Source of the DNA: Eubacteriaceae bacterium | Lineage (GTDB): Bacteria > Bacillota > Clostridia > Eubacteriales > Anaerofustaceae | Length of the DNA stretch: 64,000 nucleotides | Reading direction: 5' to 3' | Assembly (NCBI GenBank): GCA_017531485.1 | Contig: JAFXKY010000052.1 | Coordinates: 20,442-84,441 of the forward strand | Part shown: in pieces, positions 46,417 to 58,951 of the stretch | Position numbering within the stretch: the stretch's first letter is position 1 | Layout: each line of letters starts with the position of its first letter | Translations under genes and position numbers: made by a program | Notes under the pieces: model-generated | Databases searched by the model: none | The model's input: the letters and a program-made list of their open reading frames with translations, nothing else | What the model was told of the DNA's origin: nothing

Positions 46417-49022
46417 AAATAGTTCTTATAGATGCGTATTCACTCATATATAAGGCATATTTCGGAGTCCGTCCCATGCATTCTGCAGACGGAACACCGA
46501 CGAATGCCATATACGGGTTTATGAATATGCTTCTGAAACTGAATTCAGACGAAGCTCCCGACATGACCGTTGCGGCTTTTGATTTTTCGAAAGTCACGTT
46601 CAGGACGGAGATGTTTACTGAATATAAGGCAGGAAGGGAAAGCATGCCGGAAGAGTTGTCCGCACAGCTTCCCATAATTATGGATATTTTGCAGAGAGCG
46701 GGAGTGAAGATCCTCAAAAAGGAAGGATACGAAGCGGACGACATCATCGGAAGCATCTCAAAACAGGCTTCCGAAAACGGCATTGAAGCTATTATCGTCA
46801 CAGGTGACCGTGACTCCTTCCAGCTCGTTATGGATAATGTGGAAGTGCATTATGCGAAAAAGGGCGTGAGTGATATAGTTATCGTAAATGAAGATTATAT
46901 CATGGAGAATTATAAGGTCACTCCGCCTCAGCTCATCGACATAAAAGCCCTCATGGGGGACAAATCCGACAATATTCCCGGAGTTAAGGGCATCGGAGAA
47001 AAGACGGCTATTTCACTCATTGAAAGTTACGGAAGTGTTGACGGAGTTTATGAAAATATCGACCTGATAAAGGGAAAGAACAAGGAAAAGCTTCTCAACG
47101 AAAAAGAAACGGCATATTTAAGCCGCGCTCTTGCAGAGATCGACAGGACCCTTGATATGGGGATCTGTTTTGAAGCAGTTCCCGTGAATTATTCCGACAG
47201 GGGAATAATCGATATCCTCACGAATCTTCAGATGAAGAATCTTCTTGCGAAGCTTGATGTGAAGAGTGACGGTGGGGCTGTTTCGGAAGAAAAGGAAGAG
47301 AAGATCGAATTTGAAGTATGCGAAACAGCGGATTTCGGCAGATTCAGGGGAAAGACGGTGGGTTGCTGGCTGAATGACGTGAATCCGCCGTATGTTCTGG
47401 CTGTAAATGACGGGGAAAAGACATATCTTTATCCCGAACCGGACCAAGATACGCTTAACGGATTCTATCTCGATGAGGATATTAAAAAATACACCTTCAA
47501 TCTCAAACACCTCATAAAATCCCTTTATGAGAAAGGCACAAAGATCGAAGGCGCTGTACTTGATATAATGATCGCGGCGTATGTTCTCAATTCAAATGAT
47601 GAGAAATACACCATTGATATGCTTACAAGCCGTTATCTCGGAAGGGAGCTTTCAGGCGGAAATGATAAAAGCGGGCAGCTCAGCATGCTTGATATGCTGA
47701 ATTCGGACAAGCAGTATGCGGCGGTGGCGGAAAAGGCGGCGGTTGTCGGAAAGATAGGGAAGATCCTCACAGAGAAGCTCATCGAAGAAAATTGCGACAG
47801 TCTTTATTACGACATCGAACATAAACTGATATACGTTCTTGCGGACATGGAAACGGAAGGTTTCAGCGTTGACAAGAGATATCTTGAAGATCTCGACAAA
47901 GTGTATGACAAGCGCATTGATGATCTCACTTCCACCATCAGAAGTCTTGCCGGCAAGGATGAGAGTTTCAACATCAACTCCACAAAACAGCTCGGAGCGC
48001 TTTTGTTTGAGGAACTGAAGCTTCCTGTAATAAAAAAGACGAAGACGGGTTATTCCACGGACATTGAAGTATTGGAAGCGCTGTATGATTCGCACCCCAT
48101 AATCCCCATGATCATCGAGCTCAGGCAGATCTCCAAGCTGAGTTCAACGTATGTCAAAGGGCTTATCAAGCTTATTGATCCGAAGACGGGAAAGATCCAC
48201 ACCACTTTCAATCAGACCGTCACCGTTACGGGAAGGCTTTCTTCATCAAATCCGAACCTTCAGAACATCCCCGTCCGCACGGAAGAAGGCAGGGAGATAA
48301 GGAAAGTGTTCGTCGCATCAAATCATGACAGGGTGCTGATCGATGCGGACTATTCACAGATCGAACTGAGAGTTCTTTCGCACATTGCAGAGGACGAAAG
48401 GATGATCGAAGCGTTCAGAAATGAAGAAGACATCCACACGGCGACAGCTTCGGAAGTTTTCGGCATCGCGCCGATGATGGTTACGAAGGAACAGCGTTCG
48501 AGGGCGAAGGCGGTAAACTTCGGAATCGTTTACGGAATAAGTGATTTCGGGCTTGCGAAGGATCTGGGAATTGCGAGAAACAAGGCGAAGAAATATATCG
48601 AAACGTATTTCGAACGCTTCCCGGGAGTAAAGAGCTATATGGACGGAATAATCGAATCTGCGAAGAAGGAAGGATATGTCACGACGATCTTCGGAAGAAA
48701 GAGATATATTCCGGACATTCTTTCAAAGAACAAGAATATCCGTCAGTTCGGAGAGAGAACGGCGATGAATACGCCGATTCAGGGAAGTGCGGCAGACATA
48801 ATCAAGCTTGCGATGATAAGGGTATATGAAAAACTGAAAGAAAGCGGATCTGATGCGAAGCTGATTCTGCAGGTTCACGACGAACTTATCATTGACTGCG
48901 CGGTGAGTGATGTGATTGTAGTAAAAGAGATGCTGAGGGAAGAAATGGAAAATGCGGCAAAGCTCAGCGTTCCCCTTACGGCGGACATCAACTGTGCATA
49001 CAGCTGGTTTGACGGAAAATAA
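46413..49022 (+). CDS. polA: DNA polymerase I
   Basis: An 869-residue repair polymerase. The N-terminal 5'-3' exonuclease (1-280) has [19 protein letters not shown] and [17 protein letters not shown]. The middle 3'-5' exonuclease-like domain (about 290-460) lacks the DxE catalytic motif and is probably inactive, as in Bacillus and Thermus. The polymerase domain has motif [11 protein letters not shown], motif [15 protein letters not shown] and motif C VHDEL. It overlaps pepT by 4 bases, and coaE follows 20 bases later. Confidence 0.97.
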   Translation: MKIVLIDAYSLIYKAYFGVRPMHSADGTPTNAIYGFMNMLLKLNSDEAPDMTVAAFDFSKVTFRTEMFTEYKAGRESMPEELSAQLPIIMDILQRAGVKILKKEGYEADDIIGSISKQASENGIEAIIVTGDRDSFQLVMDNVEVHYAKKGVSDIVIVNEDYIMENYKVTPPQLIDIKALMGDKSDNIPGVKGIGEKTAISLIESYGSVDGVYENIDLIKGKNKEKLLNEKETAYLSRALAEIDRTLDMGICFEAVPVNYSDRGIIDILTNLQMKNLLAKLDVKSDGGAVSEEKEEKIEFEVCETADFGRFRGKTVGCWLNDVNPPYVLAVNDGEKTYLYPEPDQDTLNGFYLDEDIKKYTFNLKHLIKSLYEKGTKIEGAVLDIMIAAYVLNSNDEKYTIDMLTSRYLGRELSGGNDKSGQLSMLDMLNSDKQYAAVAEKAAVVGKIGKILTEKLIEENCDSLYYDIEHKLIYVLADMETEGFSVDKRYLEDLDKVYDKRIDDLTSTIRSLAGKDESFNINSTKQLGALLFEELKLPVIKKTKTGYSTDIEVLEALYDSHPIIPMIIELRQISKLSSTYVKGLIKLIDPKTGKIHTTFNQTVTVTGRLSSSNPNLQNIPVRTEEGREIRKVFVASNHDRVLIDADYSQIELRVLSHIAEDERMIEAFRNEEDIHTATASEVFGIAPMMVTKEQRSRAKAVNFGIVYGISDFGLAKDLGIARNKAKKYIETYFERFPGVKSYMDGIIESAKKEGYVTTIFGRKRYIPDILSKNKNIRQFGERTAMNTPIQGSAADIIKLAMIRVYEKLKESGSDAKLILQVHDELIIDCAVSDVIVVKEMLREEMENAAKLSVPLTADINCAYSWFDGK

Positions 49023-49042
49023 AATATATTAAGGGAGATATC

Positions 49043-49654
49043 ATGAAGACACTTGGAATTACAGGCGGCGTCGGTACGGGAAAGAGCACCGTATCAAAGC
49101 TGTTGCATGAACTTTACGGCATAAAAGTCATTGATGCGGACAAGCTTTCAAGAGAAGCGACGGATTCAAAGGAAGTGCTTGACAAGATAGTAAAGACATT
49201 CGGGCAGCAGTACGTCAAAGATGGAAAACTTGACCGCGCGGCGATGGGAAAACTCATCTTCGGAAACGAAAAGATGCGTGAAAAGTTAAACGGGATCATT
49301 CATCCTGTGGTGCAGAAGAATTATTACCTTCTCAGGGATAAATACCGCAGTGAAGGGGAGGAATATATTATTTACGATTGTCCGCTTCTCATCGAAGCAG
49401 GCCTTATTGCGGATGTGGATGACATCATCCTTGTTTATCTTGACAAGAAAAGTGCGATAAAGAGAGTAATGCAGAGAAACAATCTCTCCGAAAAGGATGC
49501 GGCGAATATGGTAAACGCGCAGATGGACATTGATGAAAAGACGGAATATGCGGATTATATCATTTACAACGACGGCGATCTGAATGACCTTGAAGAAGCC
49601 GTAAGGGAGCTTTTCGCAGAAATAAAGGAAGACCATGACGATCTTGACGAATGA
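49043..49654 (+). CDS. coaE: Dephospho-CoA kinase
   Basis: A 203-residue enzyme for the last step of CoA synthesis. It has the P-loop GGVGTGKSTVSKLL, VIDADKLSRE and DCPLLIEAGL. It follows polA, a common gene order in Firmicutes, and overlaps queG by 20 bases. Confidence 0.95.
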   Translation: MKTLGITGGVGTGKSTVSKLLHELYGIKVIDADKLSREATDSKEVLDKIVKTFGQQYVKDGKLDRAAMGKLIFGNEKMREKLNGIIHPVVQKNYYLLRDKYRSEGEEYIIYDCPLLIEAGLIADVDDIILVYLDKKSAIKRVMQRNNLSEKDAANMVNAQMDIDEKTEYADYIIYNDGDLNDLEEAVRELFAEIKEDHDDLDE

Positions 49655-50534
49655 TATCCTTCTTCGTGCGGCGGAGAAAGTCGGAATAGATCTGGCAGGT
49701 ATAGTTGATATATGGGCGTTTGAGGATTTCGGGAGGAAAGTAAAGGAAAACGACATTGAAGATCTTGCGTTTTTCGACGGAAAGCTCTCGGACAGATTTG
49801 ACTATTTATCCGTCTGGAGTGAGACGAAAGGGATAATCTCCTTCGGGATGGCTTATTATTCTCATGTACCTCATCCTGCAGACGGAAAAAGGCGCGGCAT
49901 AATCAGCACAGCCTCTTACGGAGAGGATTATCACACAGTCCTTCAAAGAAAAGCTCAGGAGCTTATGGATGAGATCACAAAAGAATGTCCGATGAATTAC
50001 AGGATATTCGTTGACACGGGTAACCTTTCCGACAGGGCGCTTGCGTATTGCGCGGGGCTTGGATTTTACGGCAAGAACAACTTTCTCATAAACGAAAAGT
50101 ACGGAAGTTACATCTTTCTCGGGCATATTTTAGTGGATGAGATGCTCACGAGGTTCGTAATGCCCCTTGAAAATAAATGCGGCGGTTGTGAGATATGTCA
50201 CAAAGCCTGTCCGAACGGTTGTTACGGAGATAAGATGATCGATTATGAAAGATGCATTTCATATCAGACCCAGAAGGGAAATATTTCCGACAGCAAGGGA
50301 TATTTATACGGATGCGATCTTTGTCAGGTTTCTTGTCCGCATAATATTGGCATTCCATCAGGACTTCACGAGGAATTTTCGGCAGATGCGGAGTTTGCGT
50401 ATCCGGAGCTTGAGGGAATAATTTCAATGGAGAAGGAAGATTTTTCACGCATATACGGCAAAAGTGCGCTTGCGTGGAGAAGGCTCGGAAATTTAAAAAA
50501 GAATGCTGAGGCAGTACTGAAAAAGGGCGAGTGA
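49635..50534 (+). CDS. queG: Epoxyqueuosine reductase (QueG), short form
   Basis: A 299-residue corrinoid-dependent iron-sulfur enzyme that reduces epoxyqueuosine to queuosine in tRNA. It has two 4Fe-4S motifs, CGGCEICHKACP and CDLCQVSCPHN, with CISYQTQK between, and the catalytic-region sequence DTGNLSDRALAYCAGLGFYGKN. The C-terminal HEAT-repeat extension of the full-length form is absent. It overlaps coaE by 20 bases and a terminator overlaps its end. tgt at 57813 makes the precursor base in the same pathway. Confidence 0.88.
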   Translation: MTILTNDILLRAAEKVGIDLAGIVDIWAFEDFGRKVKENDIEDLAFFDGKLSDRFDYLSVWSETKGIISFGMAYYSHVPHPADGKRRGIISTASYGEDYHTVLQRKAQELMDEITKECPMNYRIFVDTGNLSDRALAYCAGLGFYGKNNFLINEKYGSYIFLGHILVDEMLTRFVMPLENKCGGCEICHKACPNGCYGDKMIDYERCISYQTQKGNISDSKGYLYGCDLCQVSCPHNIGIPSGLHEEFSADAEFAYPELEGIISMEKEDFSRIYGKSALAWRRLGNLKKNAEAVLKKGE

Positions 50535-50545
50535 TCGTCCTTTTT
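50522..50545 (+). terminator. Terminator overlapping the end of queG
   Basis: GGGCGA (50525-50530), loop GTGA, TCGTCC (50535-50540), then TTTTT. The stop codon (50532-50534) lies in the loop, so coding sequence and terminator share bases. Confidence 0.75.
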
Positions 50546-50627
50546 ATGCATTTTGATTTTCGCGGGTAAATAATGAAGAAAAGTGTATGGCTTTTCTTTT
50601 TTTATATTCCCGCGCGGCGGGTGGGAC

Positions 50628-50657
50628 GATGAAGACGCCTCTTCAGGCGTCTTCATC
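50628..50657 (-). repeat. Perfect 13-bp hairpin at the 3' end of the DUF1003 gene
   Basis: GATGAAGACGCCT (50628-50640), loop CTTC, AGGCGTCTTCATC (50645-50657). Part encodes the C-terminus (LDEDA) of the DUF1003 protein. No T run follows on the minus strand, but a GC-rich CCCGCGCGGCGGGTGGG (50609-50625) adjoins it. Role unclear. Confidence 0.5.
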
Positions 50658-51131
50658 CAACTTTCGGAGTATTTCCTCTAACTTGATGTGAATGTCTTCA
50701 AGGAGTACTTCGCATTTCAGATTGATATTATACTGATGCTCGCTGCGCTGTCTGTCGGACTTCGCTTGACGGTTCTGGCTCATCATTATTATCGGAGACT
50801 GTACCGACGAGATCAGCGACAATATGAGATTCAGAAGTATGAACGGATACGGGTCAAAGGGTACCTTGAGAAATAATTCGTTTATTATTATCCACGCCGC
50901 CATCAGAATCGAAAATACGATTATAAATGCCCAGCTTCCCGCAAAAGCGGCTATGTGGTCGGACATCTTTTCGGAAAACGAGATCTCGTCCTTTCCGCTG
51001 AGATATTTCAGGGCGAATTTTTCGTCAACGAGTATATCAAGAAGCTCTTCGAGCTTTTGTTCTGAGCCTTCTCCGTGGATCATGCTCCTTATGAGTGCTT
51101 CGCGGGCTTTTAATGTCTTTTCGTGCTGCAT
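50643..51131 (-). CDS. DUF1003 membrane protein
   Basis: A 162-residue protein with two membrane segments and the DUF1003 signature FDPYPFILLNLILSLISS, IMMSQNRQAKSDRQR. An N-terminal soluble part (1-60) and a C-terminal helix (LEDIHIKLEEILRKL) flank the membrane part. Function unknown. It is convergent with queG and divergent from yqfC. Confidence 0.88.
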   Translation of the reverse strand: MQHEKTLKAREALIRSMIHGEGSEQKLEELLDILVDEKFALKYLSGKDEISFSEKMSDHIAAFAGSWAFIIVFSILMAAWIIINELFLKVPFDPYPFILLNLILSLISSVQSPIIMMSQNRQAKSDRQRSEHQYNINLKCEVLLEDIHIKLEEILRKLDEDA

Positions 51132-51218
51132 GGCGTCTTCCTTTTTTTATTTATTGTTTCTTTTATGCCTGTAAGTCATACGTTTTATTTTTGCAACATA
51201 AAATAAAGCGGTGGTTTT

Positions 51219-51500
51219 ATGAAAAATTTGTTTGACAGATCAAAACGGTTCATTTCGGAAAATATGAATATTCCCGCGACGGTGGCGTTCTCGCACCCTA
51301 TGATCGAAATTGATGGACGGCAGAGAGTACGTATTGAGAGCCACAAAGGAATAGTGAAGTATTCCGAAAGCGAGATAATTGTAAATACCCTTACGGGGAC
51401 AGTAGTCATAAGCGGAGATGGAATGAATATTCACAGCCTGCTTGATGATGAGATGATGATAAAAGGAAGAATTGACGGCGTGAGGTATATAGGTGAATGA
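51219..51500 (+). CDS. yqfC: Sporulation protein YqfC
   Basis: A 93-residue protein of the YabP/YqfC family (HPMIEIDGRQRVRIESHKGI, YSESEIIVNTLTGTVVISG). In Bacillus, yqfCD is SigE-controlled and mutants are impaired in sporulation. It overlaps yqfD by 8 bases and heads the long conserved cluster. Confidence 0.88.
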   Translation: MKNLFDRSKRFISENMNIPATVAFSHPMIEIDGRQRVRIESHKGIVKYSESEIIVNTLTGTVVISGDGMNIHSLLDDEMMIKGRIDGVRYIGE

Positions 51501-52668
51501 ATTTATACTCAGTATCATATCCCGCTTCGGCGGTTACAGCCGCGTAAGGGTCGTTTCAACCTCGGCGGAGAGGCTTTTTAATGTGCTGTCTTTGAATCAT
51601 ATTCCTGTGTGGAGCATCACTTCCGATGGTGCCAGAATTTATTTCAATGTCCGCCTTACGGATATGAGCGCGCTTTATAAAATAGCAGCCGCCTTCGGTT
51701 CAAATGTCGTCATAGTGGAAAAATTCGGTGCGCTGAAATGGAAGGATATTTTCGGGAAATACAGACTTGCCGTTTTGGTCCTGACAGTGATTATGTGTGG
51801 ATTTCACTTTCTGAGTGCTTATGTGTGGAATATTGAGATATACGGCGCAAGGCTGACGGACGAAGGGAAGGTGAGGGAGTATTTATACTCAAACGGGTAT
51901 CGTTCGGGAATGAAAAAATCTTCCCTCAACAAGACGGGGCTGGAGATCCTTCTCAAAGATGAATTTGAGAACATTACGGAAGTCACGTCGGACATAGACG
52001 GTGCGAAGCTGAAAATAACGGTGTTTGAATCCCTTTCACCTATTGTTACATATGACAGAAATACTCCTGTGGACATCGTTGCGATAAAGGACTGCGTCAT
52101 TGACGAGATAGATGTTTATAACGGGGTGGGGAAAGTGAAAGCAGGGGATGAAGTGAAAAAAGGGGACGTCCTGATCTCCGGGCGGGTGGATTATGTTTTC
52201 CGCGAAGAAGAAAATTTCAGACTTGTCCACGCAATCGGCAAAACATTAAGTTTTGAGAAAGTTTTCTGTGATAATATATATGTGGATATGTATAAAATAA
52301 ATGAGGATGCGGAGTATTCATACGAACGGCGGTTTTACCTCTTCGGACGGAGTTTTTCCTGTAAAAGCGGGGAAATGAGTGAAGAAGATATTCCGTTTGA
52401 AATGAAAAATTTGCAAATTTCTTTGGGTTGGCTCAACATTCCTATTTTATATGACGAAATAAGGTGGTATAATAAAGAAAACTGTACTCTTCGAAGTGAT
52501 GAAGAGATATATGAAGATGTTTACGAATCATCCGTAACAAACCTGCCTGCGGGATATACTGTAAAAAAGCTTTCGTACGTTACACAGGAAGTCCCAGGCG
52601 GAAAGCTGAAAGTCAGCGTAGAGATGGACTGCAGTGTGAACATCGGCATAGAAAGAGAAATAAGCTAA
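51493..52668 (+). CDS. yqfD: Sporulation protein YqfD
   Basis: A 391-residue membrane-anchored protein. An N-terminal soluble region (1-85) is followed by a membrane segment (AVLVLTVIMCGFHFLSAYVW) and an extracytoplasmic region. The segment KVKAGDEVKKGDVLISGRV resembles a lipoyl-like/barrel-sandwich motif. It matches the YqfD family by sequence and by position between yqfC and phoH. Confidence 0.9.
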   Translation: MNEFILSIISRFGGYSRVRVVSTSAERLFNVLSLNHIPVWSITSDGARIYFNVRLTDMSALYKIAAAFGSNVVIVEKFGALKWKDIFGKYRLAVLVLTVIMCGFHFLSAYVWNIEIYGARLTDEGKVREYLYSNGYRSGMKKSSLNKTGLEILLKDEFENITEVTSDIDGAKLKITVFESLSPIVTYDRNTPVDIVAIKDCVIDEIDVYNGVGKVKAGDEVKKGDVLISGRVDYVFREEENFRLVHAIGKTLSFEKVFCDNIYVDMYKINEDAEYSYERRFYLFGRSFSCKSGEMSEEDIPFEMKNLQISLGWLNIPILYDEIRWYNKENCTLRSDEEIYEDVYESSVTNLPAGYTVKKLSYVTQEVPGGKLKVSVEMDCSVNIGIEREIS

Positions 52669-52678
52669 GAGAGGCATT

Positions 52679-53656
52679 ATGGCATTTACTGAAACATTAC
52701 CCTTTGAATCGGATATCGACCAGCTTGAGATATTCGGAAGCGGAGATGAGCACGTCAGGTTCGTTGAAGAACTTTTTGACGTTACCATCACTCTCCGCGG
52801 AAATGAAATAAAAGTAACGGGGGACGAGAGTGACGCCCCGAAAGCTGCGGAAGTACTCAACAGATTTATGAAATACGTCCGCAGCGGCAAAGTCCTTGAC
52901 AAACAGACCGTGGAATATATCGCTTCCCGCGTTCACAGCGGCGAAGACGGGGACGACGATTATCAGGACGTCATCTGCCGCACGATCCGCGGAAGAAGGA
53001 TCGTCAGCAAGACCCACGGACAGAAAAAGTACATCAACGCCGTAAGAAACAACGACATCGTCTTTGCCATCGGTCCTGCGGGAACGGGCAAGACGTATCT
53101 CGCCATCGCAATGGCGGTGACGGCTCTGAAAAACAACGAAGTCAGCCGCATCATCCTCACCCGTCCTGCGGTGGAAGCAGGCGAAAGGCTCGGATTCTTG
53201 CCCGGAGACCTGAAAGACAAAGTTGACCCGTATCTCAGACCGATATATGACGCGTTGTTTGAGATTATGGGAATGGAAAATTATGAAAGACATGTGGCCC
53301 GCGGGGCGATCGAAGTTGCACCGCTTGCTTATATGCGCGGAAGAACTCTTGATTCCGCATTCATCATCCTTGACGAAGCCCAGAACACAACTCCCGAACA
53401 GATGAAGATGTTCCTGACAAGACTCGGTTTCGGTTCAAAAGCGATCATTACCGGTGACGTAACGCAGATCGACCTTCCCGAAGGAAAGAAAAGCGGACTT
53501 AATGTCGTCGGAAATATATTAAAAAACATAAGAGGGATAGAATTTTGTTATCTCAACAAGAGCGACGTCGTAAGAAACAGCCTTGTGCAGAAGATAATAA
53601 ACGCGTATGAAGCTTATGAAAGTAAAGCTGAGAAAAATAACCAGACAAAAGAGTGA
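52679..53656 (+). CDS. phoH: PhoH-family ATPase
   Basis: A 325-residue cytosolic ATPase. A KH-like N-terminal part (about 1-100) precedes the PhoH domain with Walker A AIGPAGTGKTYLA and Walker B FIILDEAQNTTPEQMK, then TGDVTQIDLP. A role in RNA metabolism is likely in this family. The next gene begins within its last 50 bases. Confidence 0.95.
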   Translation: MAFTETLPFESDIDQLEIFGSGDEHVRFVEELFDVTITLRGNEIKVTGDESDAPKAAEVLNRFMKYVRSGKVLDKQTVEYIASRVHSGEDGDDDYQDVICRTIRGRRIVSKTHGQKKYINAVRNNDIVFAIGPAGTGKTYLAIAMAVTALKNNEVSRIILTRPAVEAGERLGFLPGDLKDKVDPYLRPIYDALFEIMGMENYERHVARGAIEVAPLAYMRGRTLDSAFIILDEAQNTTPEQMKMFLTRLGFGSKAIITGDVTQIDLPEGKKSGLNVVGNILKNIRGIEFCYLNKSDVVRNSLVQKIINAYEAYESKAEKNNQTKE

Positions 53657-55670
53657 CCTTTCATCCACTCTCACCGCAAAGAGAGCTGTTTATATAATAA
53701 TGGCGATCTTTATCATACTCACACTTCTCGTGTCAAACTTTGAGCTCGACACAAACAAGGTGGACGTAAAGATCGGGGACGTTTGCCCCGATAACGTTAT
53801 CGCACCGAGAAGGATCGTCGATGCGAAGATGACGGAAGCGCTCAAAACTCAGGCGGAAAATTCGACGGCGCCGGTTTATGACGTGATCTCTTCCGCGAAT
53901 GTGGCTGCGCAGGAGCAGGCGGACAAGTTCTTCAATTCCGTCACGGCGCTTGATGCGGCGAACATAACGACCCATTCTGTCAGCTCCATCAATTCCATTT
54001 ATTCCGTATCGCTGATGGTGAGTGATTATAATTATATGAAATCTCTCTCCGCGGAAGAATTCAGCTCCCTTTACGCCAACACGACAACATATCTCACTCA
54101 GGCGTTTTCAGGTCAGCTGAAAGCGGAAACGTTCAGTTCCGACAAAACGCGCATCCTTGAGGAGATTTCTCAGGCGCAGCTCAGCGAGAGTGAAAAGAGG
54201 ATCATTTCCGAAGTTGTCGGATCGACTCTGCGTCCGAATGTGATACTGAACGAAGAAGCGACGCGTCTTGCGAAGGCGAACGCGAGGGAAAGTGTTTATG
54301 AAGTAGTGTATGAAGCGGGACAGACAATAATCAACCGCGGCGAGGTCATCACATCACACCACATGAACCTTCTGAAGGCAAACGGACTTCTTGCTGACAG
54401 CGGAATATTCTCAAACGCATCGGTCAGCATCGGAAGACCGCTGTTTATAGTGTTCGTGACGCTTTTATTTATGGTGCATATCTACATTCACCATAATTAT
54501 CTTTATTCCGACCTCAGAAAGCTCACAATGATGCTTATACTGTCAATGCTGATATTGCCCGTACTCAAAGGTGCGTCATTTGTGTCTGTATATCTCATTC
54601 CGACGGCGGCGTTTGCCCTTTGTGCGACGATGCTGTTCGGGAAAAAACTTGCGTACGAGCTTTGCTTTTTCGGAGTGATAATCGCATCTGTGGCTTTGCA
54701 GCTGGACGTGGACGGAGTTCTTTATCTTCTCGTCGGTACAGTCACGGGACTTGTTTATCTCAAGCATCTCTCCGCAAGGACGGATATTTATAAGATCGCC
54801 GTAAAGGTGTGTATGTTCAATGTCCTTACGGTCATTTCAACGGACATCATCCGTTCAAATCTCTCCGTCGCAACGACGGAAGATATCGCATATGCTATTC
54901 TCGGCGGAGTGTTGTCGGGAGTTACAACGACGGTGGTCATCAGTATTTTTGAGCTGATATTCAATGCCGCAACGCCATTCAAGCTTATGGAACTCGGTTC
55001 TCCCGGTTTCCCGCTTATGCAGAAGCTCGTTTCAAAGGCACAGGGTACATATCACCACTGCCTGATCGTAAGCAACATGAGTGAAAAAGCTGTTGAAAAT
55101 ATCGGCGGCAACAGCCTTCTTGCAAGGGTCGGAGCGTATTATCACGACATCGGAAAGAGCGAGAACCCTGAATATTTCAGCGAAAATCAACAGGGAATGG
55201 AAAATCCCCATGACCTCCTTGAACCGGAAGTCAGCGCGAATATCATCAAAAACCACGTCACGGAAGGCATCGTCCTTGCGGACAAGTATCGCCTGCCGAA
55301 AGAGATCAAAGGTTTTATCACTTCTCACCACGGAACAAGCGAGATATCTTATTTTAAATATAAGGCGATGAAAGCAGGTTATGACGGGGAAGAGGACTTT
55401 TGTTATAACGGAGATCTTCCGTCTTCAAAGGAAGAAACCATCGTTATGCTCGCAGACAGCGTTGAGGCGGCAGTAAAGAGCCTTGACAGACAGAGCGAAG
55501 AAAATATTACATCAATGATAAACAAGATCGTTGACAAGAAGATGTCTGAAGGTCAGTTTGTTGAAAGCAGACTCAGTTTTGAAGAGCTCGAAACGGTGAA
55601 AGCTGCATTTTTAGATGTCCTTTCAGGGGTTTATCATTCGAGAGTAAAATATCCCAATCAGGTGGAATAA
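53607..55670 (+). CDS. pgpH: 7TM-HD domain cyclic-di-AMP phosphodiesterase (YqfF/PgpH)
   Basis: A 687-residue membrane protein. An N-terminal membrane helix (VYIIMAIFIILTLLV), a large extracellular 7TMR-HDED domain, seven membrane helices (about 290-450) and a cytosolic HD domain with TYHHCL, YYHDIGK and TSHHGT metal-ligand motifs. This family hydrolyses c-di-AMP. The start at 53607 lies inside phoH with no strong SD; the Met at 53616 is an alternative. It ends in a TAATG overlap with ybeY. Confidence 0.93.
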   Translation: MKLMKVKLRKITRQKSDLSSTLTAKRAVYIIMAIFIILTLLVSNFELDTNKVDVKIGDVCPDNVIAPRRIVDAKMTEALKTQAENSTAPVYDVISSANVAAQEQADKFFNSVTALDAANITTHSVSSINSIYSVSLMVSDYNYMKSLSAEEFSSLYANTTTYLTQAFSGQLKAETFSSDKTRILEEISQAQLSESEKRIISEVVGSTLRPNVILNEEATRLAKANARESVYEVVYEAGQTIINRGEVITSHHMNLLKANGLLADSGIFSNASVSIGRPLFIVFVTLLFMVHIYIHHNYLYSDLRKLTMMLILSMLILPVLKGASFVSVYLIPTAAFALCATMLFGKKLAYELCFFGVIIASVALQLDVDGVLYLLVGTVTGLVYLKHLSARTDIYKIAVKVCMFNVLTVISTDIIRSNLSVATTEDIAYAILGGVLSGVTTTVVISIFELIFNAATPFKLMELGSPGFPLMQKLVSKAQGTYHHCLIVSNMSEKAVENIGGNSLLARVGAYYHDIGKSENPEYFSENQQGMENPHDLLEPEVSANIIKNHVTEGIVLADKYRLPKEIKGFITSHHGTSEISYFKYKAMKAGYDGEEDFCYNGDLPSSKEETIVMLADSVEAAVKSLDRQSEENITSMINKIVDKKMSEGQFVESRLSFEELETVKAAFLDVLSGVYHSRVKYPNQVE

Positions 55671-56134
55671 TGATCAGAGAAATAGATTTTGACAACAGAT
55701 GCACAAAAGAAATAGACGAGGTAGTTTATTCATACGTAAAGACCGCTATGGAAGCGACTTACTCACGCTTTGATTTCGAAGTAGGGTATTATGTAAGCGT
55801 TTCATTTGTCGACAACGACGAGATCAGGGAACTGAACCGCACGTACAGAAATGTGGACAGCGTGACGGATGTATTGAGTTTTCCCATGGAAGAGATTGAC
55901 GGAAGGGGAGTTGAGCTTCTCGGAGATGTCATCATCTGCGTTGACAGGGCGACGGAGCAGACTCAGGAACTGGGTCACAGCGTTGAAAGAGAGATCACTT
56001 ATCTGTCAGTCCACTCATTTTTACATCTTCTCGGATATGACCACGAAGAAGACGACGACAAGTCCGAAATGAGGGCGCTTGAAAAAGAAATAATGGCGGA
56101 ACTTAAAATTTTTAAGAATGAAAAGACTTTGTAG
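55670..56134 (+). CDS. ybeY: Endoribonuclease YbeY
   Basis: A 154-residue zinc-dependent endoribonuclease involved in rRNA maturation and ribosome quality control. The zinc site HSFLHLLGYDHEEDD gives the three conserved histidines, and RTYRNVDSVTDVLSFP is a second family motif. It overlaps both neighbours and so is strongly coupled. Confidence 0.95.
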   Translation: MIREIDFDNRCTKEIDEVVYSYVKTAMEATYSRFDFEVGYYVSVSFVDNDEIRELNRTYRNVDSVTDVLSFPMEEIDGRGVELLGDVIICVDRATEQTQELGHSVEREITYLSVHSFLHLLGYDHEEDDDKSEMRALEKEIMAELKIFKNEKTL

Positions 56135-56477
56135 TTCCTTTAAGTGCGCAATTTGTGGTATTATAAATACCTTCGGGTCGGAAAGGAATTTCCGCATCCA
56201 TACTTTTGTCGCTTTTACAGTTGTCATAGCGGGAATATATTTTCATATCACGCCATCTGAATGGAATACGGTCATTTTATGCATAGGGATGGTAATGGGA
56301 ATGGAATGCATGAACACCGCTGTGGAAAAGACCGTGGATATTATTATTCCGGAATATGACGAAAGGGCGAAGATCATAAAAGACGCGTCGGCGGCAGGGG
56401 TACTGATAAGCGCAGTTTCGGCGGCAGCAGCCGGAGTGGGAATATTTTTAAAGTACATTATAAATATCTTTAATTAG
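56118..56477 (+). CDS. dgkA: Diacylglycerol kinase family protein (undecaprenol kinase-like)
   Basis: A 119-residue membrane protein with three membrane helices. It has ERNFRIHTFVAF, and GMECMNTAVEKTVDII carries the catalytic Glu and Asn of small DgkA enzymes. In Gram-positives the substrate is usually undecaprenol. It overlaps ybeY by 17 bases. Confidence 0.93.
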   Translation: MKRLCSSFKCAICGIINTFGSERNFRIHTFVAFTVVIAGIYFHITPSEWNTVILCIGMVMGMECMNTAVEKTVDIIIPEYDERAKIIKDASAAGVLISAVSAAAAGVGIFLKYIINIFN

Positions 56478-56485
56478 GAGACAAC

Positions 56486-56878
56486 ATGAAAGACACACTT
56501 CTCAAAGAAGCAGTAAAAATGCTTGATTATTCATACAGCCCGTATTCAAATTATAAAGTAGGTGCCGCGATCCTTACGGATACAGGCAAGATCTATACAG
56601 GCTGCAACATCGAAAACGCCTCTTACGGCGCAACGATCTGTGCAGAAAGAACAGCCGCAGTCAAAGCCGTCAGCGAAGGTGAAAAACGCTTTACTGCCAT
56701 TGCCATCGCCTGCTCAGGCAGCACATTTGCTTATCCCTGCGGAATCTGCAGACAGTTTTTGTATGAATTCTGCGTTCCGGGAATGAAATTATATCTCATC
56801 AAAAAAGACGGAGAAACAAGGGAAGAATTGTTTGAAGAGATGCTTCCTTACGGTTTCCGCGGCAGCGACATCAACTAA
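56486..56878 (+). CDS. cdd: Cytidine deaminase
   Basis: A 130-residue zinc enzyme that converts cytidine and deoxycytidine to uridine forms. It has the catalytic motif TICAERTAA (C-x-E) and the second zinc ligands PCGICRQ. Normal length for the homotetrameric type. The SD is TAGGAGAC. Confidence 0.96.
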   Translation: MKDTLLKEAVKMLDYSYSPYSNYKVGAAILTDTGKIYTGCNIENASYGATICAERTAAVKAVSEGEKRFTAIAIACSGSTFAYPCGICRQFLYEFCVPGMKLYLIKKDGETREELFEEMLPYGFRGSDIN

Positions 56879-56913
56879 ATCGTATATACAGGTAATCAGA
56901 AAAGGAAAAGATA

Positions 56914-58928
<2,015 letters not shown>

Positions 58929-58951
58929 CAGTAATAATTTGGAGGATAGTT

